Shown here: piece by piece, positions 5,805 to 12,772 of the stretch
Layout of the letters: each line of letters opens with the position of its first letter
How positions within the stretch are numbered: the first letter of the stretch is position 1
Assembly: GCA_020057985.1 (NCBI GenBank)
Contig: JAGVEU010000194.1
Location: 1 to 12,772 of the forward strand
From: Calditrichota bacterium
Lineage (GTDB): Bacteria > Electryoneota > RPQS01
Reading direction: 5' to 3'
Length of the DNA stretch: 12,772 bases
Notes under the pieces: model-generated
What the model was told of the DNA's origin: nothing
Databases searched by the model: none
The model's input: only the letters and a program-made list of their open reading frames with translations
Translations under genes and position numbers: made by a program

Positions 5805-8800
5805 CTACTTGCTAACTTCACGAACCGCCTCTCCATATCTGCTCTCCTCTTCAAGTTCCTGAATCGAGGGCTCTGGTGGTACGAGTTCGATTTTGTAGTC
5901 CTTCGCAAGTTCTTCTTCTTCCAATGCGGGACGACGTACACGCAACTTATTGTACCGCGAAAGGCCTGTTCCGGCGGGAATTAGATGCCCCATGATCACG
6001 TTTTCCTTGAGACCGGATAGCATGTCAATCTTTTTTGAAATTGCGGCTTCTGTCAGAACCCGCGTGGTCTCCTGGAAGCTGGCGGCTGAGATAAAGCTCT
6101 CTGTCGAAAGACTTGCTTGAGTGATGCCGAGCAGAACGGGAGAGGATACCGCGGGTTTGGCAGGTCTGGCCTTTCCTTCCTTACTGCCTGCGGCTCTCAG
6201 CTTGCGATTTTCGCGATTGAACTCGGTTTTCTCAACAATCTGACCGGCATGGAATGAGGTGTCACCCGATTCATCAACGAAGACCTTGTTTAGCATTTTT
6301 TCATTGGCACGAATGAACTTGAGACCGTCCACTTGATCGCCTTCGAGATAATCGGTGTCGCCCGGATCTTCGATGCGAACCTTCTGTAACATCTGCCGGA
6401 CAATGACCTCAATATGCTTATCATTAATACGCACACCCTGAAGACGGTAAACATCCTGAATCTCACGAACCAAGTATTCTTGCACCTTATTCGCTCCGAG
6501 AATTGCAAGAATGTCCTGCGGGACCACGGAGCCTTCCGTGATTCGCTCTCCTGCCGAGACACGATCATGGTCGTGCACGAGAATGTGGCGGCCATAAGGA
6601 ACCGAATAACGCTTTTCCACCTGACCATCAAGCGAAGTGACAATAATCAAGCGCACGCCGCGCTTTAGGCCACCAAACCGAACAATGCCATCAATCTCGG
6701 AAATAATCGCCGGATCCTTCGGGCGACGGGCTTCGAACAACTCCGTAACGCGAGGAAGTCCTCCCGTGATGTCTTTGATTCGAGTAGACTCACGCGGCAT
6801 CTTGGCCAGTGGATCGCCGCGCTTGATGCGATCCCCGTCATTAACCAGAAGGTGTGCGCCCATAGGCATCGTGTGATTGGCAAGGCGATTCCCATCGGCA
6901 TCCACGATGACGACGTGCGGATTCAACTTGCGATCCTTGGACTCGACAATCACCTTATGCTTCATACCAGTCTGGTCATCCACCATTAAGTGGAATGTCT
7001 GATCTTCCCGAATGTCCATGTAATGAACAATTCCGCCCTCAGACGCGATGATCGAATCGGCATAGGGATCCCACTCGAAGAGCAGATCGCCGGATTTCAC
7101 CCGTTGGCCGTCATCCACGAAGACCAGAGCGCCGTAAGGCACATTGAAGCGGGATACTTGACGGTTGTTATCGTCCAGCACTTTGATCAGACCGGAGCGA
7201 CGGATGGAAATCTTCGCACCTGCCTCGCGCTGAATGAAGTCTGCGTTCTCGAATTCGATACGACCGGGACTCTTAGCCACAACACGGGACTCTGCGGCAA
7301 TGCGCGCAGCAGTACCGCCGATATGGAAGGTGCGGAGAGTAAGCTGCGTACCCGGCTCGCCGACCGATTGCGCTGCCATAACGCCAACGGTCTCGCCAAT
7401 ATCGGCCAGTCTGCTCGTAGACAAATTGGTTCCGTAGCAGAGAGCGCAAACACCATTGGTGGATTCGCAGGTCAGTACCGAGCGAATCTTCACTCGCGTA
7501 ACTCCTGCGGCTGCGATTCTGAGTGTCTCCGCTTCACCGATGAGTGAATGCGTGTCGAGAATCTTATCGCCATTCAGAGGATCCAAAATTGGCTCGGCGA
7601 GCACACGGCCAAGAATGCGTTCATGGAGTTCCTCCGTGACCTCTTCGCCTTCCTTAACGGCTTCAATGAAGAGTCCACGCAAAGTACCGCAGTTATGCTC
7701 ACGGACAATCATATCCTGCGCTACATCCACGAGACGGCGGGTCAGATAACCTGCGTCAGCGGTTTTCAGAGCGGTATCAGCAAGACCCTTACGCGCACCG
7801 TGTGTGGAAATGAAGTACTCAAGAACCGTCAATCCTTCCTTGAAGTTCGCTGTGATCGGGCTCTCGATGATCTCGCCTTTCTGGCCGGTCATGGACTTCT
7901 GCGGTTTTGCCATCAGACCACGCATTCCGGCAAGCTGGCGAATTTGCTCTTTTGAACCACGAGCGCCGGAGTCTGCCATCATGAAGATGGGGTTAAAACC
8001 CTGCCGGCTCTCGCGAAGTTGCGCGAACATCACCTCCGCAACATCAGAGGTGGTGTGAGTCCAGATGTCAATAATCTTATTATAGCGCTCGCCGTCGGTA
8101 ATGATTCCTTCCTCGTACTGGCCTTGAACTTCCTCGACTTTCTTGTACGCGCCTTCGATCAGCTTGTCCTTTTCCGGCGGAATCTCCACATCGCTCAATC
8201 CCACCGAAATGCCCGCCATTGTTGACATGGAGAAGCCCTGTTCCTTCAGCCGGTCAAGAAAAATCGCGGTTTGGCTTAGACTACCCGCCTGTACGCAAAA
8301 GTGAATGATCTCTTCAATTCTCTTCTTGGCGAGCATCTCGTTGAAGAAGCGTTTCTCCTGAATTTCCTTTGGCAGAATCTGGTTGAAGATCACGCGACCG
8401 ACGGTGGTCTCGATCAACTTATCTTTAACGCGAACTCGGATGCGCGTATGCAAGCCGATCTTCTTATCGTTGTATGCCACAATGACTTCTTCCGGACCCA
8501 TGAACGGTTTCCATTCATACGGCTCACCAACTTTGCGCTTGGTAAGGTAGTATAATCCGAGCACCATGTCCTGTGACGGCACTGCAATCGGGCGGCCATT
8601 GGCAGGGTGTAAGATGTTATGGCTGGCCATCATCAGAAGCCGCGCTTCAACCTGCGACTCATACGACAATGGAATGTGCACAGCCATCTGGTCACCGTCA
8701 AAGTCGGCATTAAAGGCCGCACACACGAGCGGATGAAGACGGATGGCTTTGCCTTCGATCAGAAGCGGCTGAAAAGCCTGAATGCCAAGTCGGTGGAGCG

Positions 8801-10112
8801 TCGGGGCGCGGTTCAGAAGCACTGGATGATCATGAATAATCTCTTCAAGAATCGCCCAGACCTCATCGGTCTTTTTCTCAACCAGTCTCTTCGCCGACTT
8901 GACCGTTTTGGTGTATTCGTACTCAATCAGCTTGCGAATAATGAATGGCTTGAACAATTCCACAGCCATGTCTTTGGGCAATCCGCACTCGTGGAGCTTC
9001 AACTCGGGACCGACCACGATCACGCTTCGACCGGAGTAATCCACACGCTTGCCGAGCAGGTTTTGGCGGAAGCGTCCTTGCTTTCCCTTGAGATTATCGG
9101 ACAAACTCTTCAATGGACGGTTGCCGTCTGATCTTACGGCCACGGATTTTCTGCCGTTGTCAAAGAGCGAATCCACCGCTTCCTGCAACATGCGCTTTTC
9201 GTTGCGCAGGATGACCTCAGGCGCCCGGATTTCAATCAGGCGTTTGAGGCGGTTGTTGCGGATGATGACACGGCGATAAAGGTCGTTCAAATCCGATGTT
9301 GCAAACCTCCCGCCTTCGAGTGGCACAAGTGGACGCAGGTCCGGTGGAACCACCGGAACCACCGACATCACCATCCAGTCAGGACGATTAATCATGCCGT
9401 CGCGGTTATCCTTGAAGGATTCGATCACGCGCAATTTCTTGATGGCGTCATGCTTTCGCTGCATGCTGGTCTCAACCTTGATCTGCGCGCGCAAGTCCGT
9501 GGAAAGCGTCTCGACGTTCTCGGAAGCCAGCAGCTCACGCACGGCCTCACCGCCGATCTTGGCCACGAAGCGCTCTTCATGCGGAAGTTCGTCCTGCGGT
9601 CCAAGATCGTTCATTACCTGAAGGTACTCGGTTTCCGAGAGCAGATCCTTGCGGCGGAGTGAACTCTTGCCAACCTGGATGACCGCATAGGATTCGTAGT
9701 AGATGATGCGCTCAAGTTCGCGGGTGCTGATATTGAGCACATAGCTGATCTTGGAAGGCAAACTGCGAAAATACCAAATATGCACGACGGGCACCGCGAG
9801 GCTGATATGGCCCATTCGCTTGCGGCGGACGTCTTTCTTAGTCACTTCAACTCCACAGCGATCGCAGACTATTCCCTTATAGCGGATGCCGCGATATTTG
9901 CCGCAATGGCATTCCCAATCCTTGACCGGCCCGAAAATCTTTTCGCAGAACAGTCCGTCTTTTTCCGGCTTGTAGCTGCGATAGTTGATCGTCTCAGGCT
10001 TCGTCACCTCGCCGTGAGACCATGACAAAATGGTATCCGGCGAAGCAAGATTGATTGAGATCTTGGTGAAGCTCCCCGTTTTTTGTTCGTCTGTAATATA
10101 GAATGGCAGCAT
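5805..10112 (-). CDS. rpoC: DNA-directed RNA polymerase subunit beta'
   Basis: Catalytic subunit of RNA polymerase that holds the active-site magnesium and the DNA clamp. The 1435-residue product is complete. The N-terminal zinc site has Cys68, Cys70, Cys83 and Cys86. The catalytic motif [12 protein letters not shown] has Asp470, Asp472 and Asp474. The second zinc site has Cys808, Cys882, Cys889 and Cys892. The trigger loop begins in [19 protein letters not shown] (912-930) and is split by a large SI3-type insertion, about 934-1107, before [21 protein letters not shown]. The C-terminal [19 protein letters not shown] and IPAGTG are conserved. A Lys/Ala-rich spacer at about 1301-1323 and an acidic tail are lineage details. 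Start ATG 10112-10110 has GAGGAG 6 bases upstream. It follows rpoB by 71 bases; 166 bases separate it from rpsL. Stop is TAG. Confidence 0.99.
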   Translation of the reverse strand: MLPFYITDEQKTGSFTKISINLASPDTILSWSHGEVTKPETINYRSYKPEKDGLFCEKIFGPVKDWECHCGKYRGIRYKGIVCDRCGVEVTKKDVRRKRMGHISLAVPVVHIWYFRSLPSKISYVLNISTRELERIIYYESYAVIQVGKSSLRRKDLLSETEYLQVMNDLGPQDELPHEERFVAKIGGEAVRELLASENVETLSTDLRAQIKVETSMQRKHDAIKKLRVIESFKDNRDGMINRPDWMVMSVVPVVPPDLRPLVPLEGGRFATSDLNDLYRRVIIRNNRLKRLIEIRAPEVILRNEKRMLQEAVDSLFDNGRKSVAVRSDGNRPLKSLSDNLKGKQGRFRQNLLGKRVDYSGRSVIVVGPELKLHECGLPKDMAVELFKPFIIRKLIEYEYTKTVKSAKRLVEKKTDEVWAILEEIIHDHPVLLNRAPTLHRLGIQAFQPLLIEGKAIRLHPLVCAAFNADFDGDQMAVHIPLSYESQVEARLLMMASHNILHPANGRPIAVPSQDMVLGLYYLTKRKVGEPYEWKPFMGPEEVIVAYNDKKIGLHTRIRVRVKDKLIETTVGRVIFNQILPKEIQEKRFFNEMLAKKRIEEIIHFCVQAGSLSQTAIFLDRLKEQGFSMSTMAGISVGLSDVEIPPEKDKLIEGAYKKVEEVQGQYEEGIITDGERYNKIIDIWTHTTSDVAEVMFAQLRESRQGFNPIFMMADSGARGSKEQIRQLAGMRGLMAKPQKSMTGQKGEIIESPITANFKEGLTVLEYFISTHGARKGLADTALKTADAGYLTRRLVDVAQDMIVREHNCGTLRGLFIEAVKEGEEVTEELHERILGRVLAEPILDPLNGDKILDTHSLIGEAETLRIAAAGVTRVKIRSVLTCESTNGVCALCYGTNLSTSRLADIGETVGVMAAQSVGEPGTQLTLRTFHIGGTAARIAAESRVVAKSPGRIEFENADFIQREAGAKISIRRSGLIKVLDDNNRQVSRFNVPYGALVFVDDGQRVKSGDLLFEWDPYADSIIASEGGIVHYMDIREDQTFHLMVDDQTGMKHKVIVESKDRKLNPHVVIVDADGNRLANHTMPMGAHLLVNDGDRIKRGDPLAKMPRESTRIKDITGGLPRVTELFEARRPKDPAIISEIDGIVRFGGLKRGVRLIIVTSLDGQVEKRYSVPYGRHILVHDHDRVSAGERITEGSVVPQDILAILGANKVQEYLVREIQDVYRLQGVRINDKHIEVIVRQMLQKVRIEDPGDTDYLEGDQVDGLKFIRANEKMLNKVFVDESGDTSFHAGQIVEKTEFNRENRKLRAAGSKEGKARPAKPAVSSPVLLGITQASLSTESFISAASFQETTRVLTEAAISKKIDMLSGLKENVIMGHLIPAGTGLSRYNKLRVRRPALEEEELAKDYKIELVPPEPSIQELEEESRYGEAVREVSK

Positions 10113-10118
10113 TCTTGT

Positions 10119-10124
10119 CTCCTC
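10119..10124 (-). promoter_or_regulatory. Shine-Dalgarno for rpoC
   Basis: GAGGAG on the minus strand, 6 bases before the rpoC ATG. It is the strongest ribosome binding site in the window and stands out because most of the other genes lack one. Confidence 0.8.
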
Positions 10125-10183
10125 GTTAGGGATTGCAGGGACGGATCGTCTTTAGACACACACTCGGCACGAAACGGATCGTT

Positions 10184-12772
10184 CTATTCGACCAATTTGA
10201 CATCGAGTCCCAATCCTCGCAATTCATTGATGAGTACATGGAACGATTCAGGGACACCGGGAATGGGCAGATTGTCCCCTTTGACAATTGCTTCATAGGT
10301 TCGGGCGCGTCCGTTGACATCATCCGATTTGACCGTCAGGATTTCCTGAAGAATATTAGCGGCGCCGTATGCTTCGAGCGCCCAGACTTCCATTTCTCCA
10401 AACCTCTGACCGCCAAACTGTGCCTTGCCGCCCAGCGGCTGCTGAGTAATTAGACTGTAAGGTCCAATCGAACGAGCATGAATTTTATCGTCAACAAGAT
10501 GCGAAAGTTTCATCATGTAGATGTAACCGACCGTGGTCTCCTGCTCAAAGCGTTCACCCGTTCTTCCATCGAACAAGTATGTCTTGCCTTGAGTGGGGAG
10601 ATCGGCACGACCCAGCCACTCCTCAATATCGGCGAGCTTGGCTCCATCAAAAACGGGCGTAGCGAAGTAGATGCCAAGCCGGTGAGCAGCCCAACCGAGA
10701 GTCGTTTCGAAAATTTGACCCAAATTCATTCGGGATGGCACGCCCAACGGGTTGAGAATAATATCAATCGGAGTTCCGTCGGACAAGAACGGCATGTCTT
10801 CGATGGGAACGACCTTGCCGACCACACCTTTATTGCCATGCCGACCGGCCATCTTATCACCGACTGAAATTTTGCGCTTCTGCGCAACATAGACCCTGAC
10901 AAGTTGCACAATTCCCGGAGGAAGTTCGTCACCGACTTGAATGCGATATTTCTCGTTCTTCAGCTCGGTCTGCAGAATGAATACACGATCCTTGTACTTC
11001 TCGAAAGCCTGCTCGACCTGCTCGTTAATCGCCTCGTTATCCGTCCATAAGTAGCCGCTTTCCACATCATCGAAGTTGAGGGCTTTGATCGCCGTTTCCG
11101 TGAAGTTTGAGCCTTCGGCAATCAGAATCTGAACCTGTCCGCGATCCCGAATTTCCTTCGACTTATGGCCGCGCAGAATCGCATAGAGTTCCTCAGCGAG
11201 CATTCGCTTCAATCCCTGCTGATCCTGTTGAAATTTCCTCTCGATATCCTCGAGCAATTTCTTGTCTTCGCGACGAGTGCGGGCATCCTTCTTCTTGCGG
11301 CTGAACAGCTTTGTGTTAATCACGATTCCGTACATGCCGGTATGGGCGCGCAGACTCGCATCCTTCACATCGCCTGCTTTGTCACCGAAGATCGCCTTGA
11401 GCAGTTTGTCTTCCGGAGTGAGATCAGTTTCGCCTTTCGGAGTCACCTTTCCGACCAGAACGTCACCGGGATGGACTATTGCGCCAATCCTGACGACGCC
11501 GCTTTCATCAAGATCCTTGACGGCGTCTTCCGAGACATTTGGGATTTCGCGGGTCAGCTCCTCTTCACCGCGTTTGGTCTCGCGAACCTGCAATTCCAGT
11601 TCTTCGATGTTGATCGAAGTGAACACGTCGTCATAGACGATTCGCTCCGAGAGGATAATAGAGTCTTCGAAGTTGTATCCGTTCCATGGCATGAACCCGA
11701 CGAGTACGTTACGACCAAGCGCAAGGTCGCCTTTCTCGGTTGCGCAGCCGTCAGCCAGAACCTGTCCCTTGCGAACCTGCTCGCCTTCGACCACAATGGG
11801 GCGCTGGTTGATACAAGTATCCTGATTGGTGCGTACGAACTTCTTCAGTTTGAACGTCACGGCCTCTGGCAGCTCTTCAGCGTTTTCCTCACTCTCGATT
11901 CGATCCTTTGCGCGGAAGACAATGCGATTGGCATCTACGTATTCGACGATCCCGTCTTCAGGTGCAAGAATGAGCGTGCGTGAATCCTCTGCGGCCTTAC
12001 GTTCCATGCCGGTTCCCACATAAGGAGCCTGAGGCAGCAGGAGCGGAACAGCTTGACGCTGCATGTTCGATCCCATGAGTGCACGGTTAGCATCGTCATG
12101 CTCAAGGAAAGGAATCAGCGCTGCGGCAATGGAAACGATCTGCGACGGCGCGACATCCATGAAGTCCAATTCTTCAGCCTCTCGAATCGGAAAATCGCTT
12201 CGATGCCGGCACTTAATTTTGTCCGTAAGGAATTCGCCACGCGCGTTAATTTGAGTGTTTGCCTGAGCGATTGTGACGCGATCTTCTTCGTCCGCAGACA
12301 GGTACCTGATTTGTTTGCTGACTTTTCCTGCCTTGACTACTCGATACGGTGTCTCGACAAAGCCCATGCCGTTGATCTTGGCGTAGGTACAGAGCGAAGA
12401 AATCAATCCGATGTTCGGACCTTCAGGAGTCTCAATGGGGCAGAGGCGGCCATAGTGTGTGTAGTGAACGTCGCGGACTTCAAAGCCTGCGCGCTCACGA
12501 GTCAATCCACCCGGACCGAGCGCGGAAAGACGACGCTTGTGAGTGAGTTCCGTAAGCGGATTCACTTGGTCAAGGAACTGCGAGAGCTGGTTGGTTCCGA
12601 AAAACGTGTTCACCACCGAGGTGATGGTTCTCACGTTGACCAAGTCCTGTGGAGTGAGGGACTCAGTATCGCGGAGGTTCATTCGCTCTTTAATCGTGCG
12701 CGCCATGCGCGACAGGGCGACGCTGAACTGATTGGCAAGCTGCTCGCCAACGGTACGCACCCGACGATTGCC
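10184..12772 (-). CDS. rpoB: DNA-directed RNA polymerase subunit beta, 5' part cut by window edge
   Basis: Second large subunit of RNA polymerase, forming one side of the active-site cleft and the rifampicin pocket. The C-terminal 862 residues are present, beginning [11 protein letters not shown] (E. coli LGNRRIRSVGE, about residue 449); the GTG at 12760 is an internal Val codon, not a start. The rifampicin region is fragment residues 59-85 ([12 protein letters not shown] then [11 protein letters not shown]). Then come [46 protein letters not shown] and [12 protein letters not shown] with the active-site lysines 640 and 648. The C-terminal [25 protein letters not shown] is typical. A charged SI2/beta-i9-type insertion lies at about 485-615. 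Val70 stands where E. coli has Asn518. Stop is TAG at 10186-10184. Confidence 0.99.
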   Translation of the reverse strand, partial: GNRRVRTVGEQLANQFSVALSRMARTIKERMNLRDTESLTPQDLVNVRTITSVVNTFFGTNQLSQFLDQVNPLTELTHKRRLSALGPGGLTRERAGFEVRDVHYTHYGRLCPIETPEGPNIGLISSLCTYAKINGMGFVETPYRVVKAGKVSKQIRYLSADEEDRVTIAQANTQINARGEFLTDKIKCRHRSDFPIREAEELDFMDVAPSQIVSIAAALIPFLEHDDANRALMGSNMQRQAVPLLLPQAPYVGTGMERKAAEDSRTLILAPEDGIVEYVDANRIVFRAKDRIESEENAEELPEAVTFKLKKFVRTNQDTCINQRPIVVEGEQVRKGQVLADGCATEKGDLALGRNVLVGFMPWNGYNFEDSIILSERIVYDDVFTSINIEELELQVRETKRGEEELTREIPNVSEDAVKDLDESGVVRIGAIVHPGDVLVGKVTPKGETDLTPEDKLLKAIFGDKAGDVKDASLRAHTGMYGIVINTKLFSRKKKDARTRREDKKLLEDIERKFQQDQQGLKRMLAEELYAILRGHKSKEIRDRGQVQILIAEGSNFTETAIKALNFDDVESGYLWTDNEAINEQVEQAFEKYKDRVFILQTELKNEKYRIQVGDELPPGIVQLVRVYVAQKRKISVGDKMAGRHGNKGVVGKVVPIEDMPFLSDGTPIDIILNPLGVPSRMNLGQIFETTLGWAAHRLGIYFATPVFDGAKLADIEEWLGRADLPTQGKTYLFDGRTGERFEQETTVGYIYMMKLSHLVDDKIHARSIGPYSLITQQPLGGKAQFGGQRFGEMEVWALEAYGAANILQEILTVKSDDVNGRARTYEAIVKGDNLPIPGVPESFHVLINELRGLGLDVKLVE

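Noticed and set aside
5652..5984. 110-codon plus-strand open frame over the rpoC-rpsL spacer
   Set aside because: It runs through the rpsL promoter on the opposite strand and into rpoC; composition and translation show nothing gene-like.
11165..11983. 272-codon plus-strand open frame
   Set aside because: Antisense shadow of conserved rpoB; no recognisable motifs and no ribosome binding site pattern of its own.
1..12772. Undescribed system, mobile element, CRISPR array or RNA gene
   Set aside because: Every long reading frame on the minus strand is a known housekeeping gene, spacers are at most 166 bases, and no repeat array, transposase, tRNA or rRNA pattern is visible.

Overview
The window is a block of housekeeping genes for transcription and translation, all read from the minus strand, so transcription runs from high to low coordinates. 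In transcription order it holds: rpoB (5' part cut off by the right edge), rpoC, rpsL, rpsG, fusA, rpsJ, rplC, rplD, rplW and rplB (3' part cut off by the left edge). This joins the end of the rpoBC operon, the str operon and the start of the S10 operon. There is no gene-free stretch longer than 166 bases. I see no tRNA, rRNA, CRISPR array, insertion sequence or other mobile element, and no accessory system.

Organism. This is a bacterium of moderate GC content. RpoB keeps the beta insertion near the C-terminal half (SI2/beta-i9 type) and RpoC keeps a large insertion in the trigger loop (SI3 type). Wording in RpoC, RpoB, EF-G and uL2 resembles the Bacteroidetes/Chlorobi (FCB) side of the tree. 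Examples are the [22 protein letters not shown] zinc region, [12 protein letters not shown] in the rifampicin region and [15 protein letters not shown] in EF-G. An unplaced or less-studied FCB lineage is my inference; genus or phylum cannot be fixed from this window alone. Shine-Dalgarno use is mixed, strong before rpoC, rpsL and rplW but not evident before most other genes, which also fits that side of the tree.

Layout. 10184-12772 encodes the C-terminal 862 residues of RpoB. A 71-base spacer with a strong ribosome binding site leads to rpoC (5805-10112). A 166-base spacer then holds a convincing sigma-70-type promoter (perfect TTGACA, 17-base spacing, TAAGTT) for rpsL, which starts at TTG. 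rpsL and rpsG are separated by 55 bases that fold into a strong 12-base-pair hairpin, placed where enterobacteria carry the S7 autoregulatory site. rpsG and fusA are separated by 52 bases with an 8-base-pair hairpin. tuf is not in its common place after fusA. The 90-base fusA-rpsJ spacer instead holds three small stem-loops, one followed at once by a U-rich run, a candidate attenuator. From rpsJ on the genes are packed: rpsJ/rplC overlap by 4 bases, rplC-rplD are 10 apart, rplD/rplW overlap by 11, and rplW-rplB are 23 apart.

How they work together. RpoB and RpoC form the RNA polymerase catalytic core. S12 and S7 are small-subunit proteins of the decoding and head regions, EF-G drives translocation, S10 (NusE) links ribosome and antitermination, and uL3, uL4, uL23 and uL2 are early large-subunit assembly proteins. 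The points of interest are in regulation: the non-coding spacers, the TTG and GTG starts, the missing tuf, and a Val at a normally polar position of the rifampicin pocket. I found no evidence of an undescribed system.
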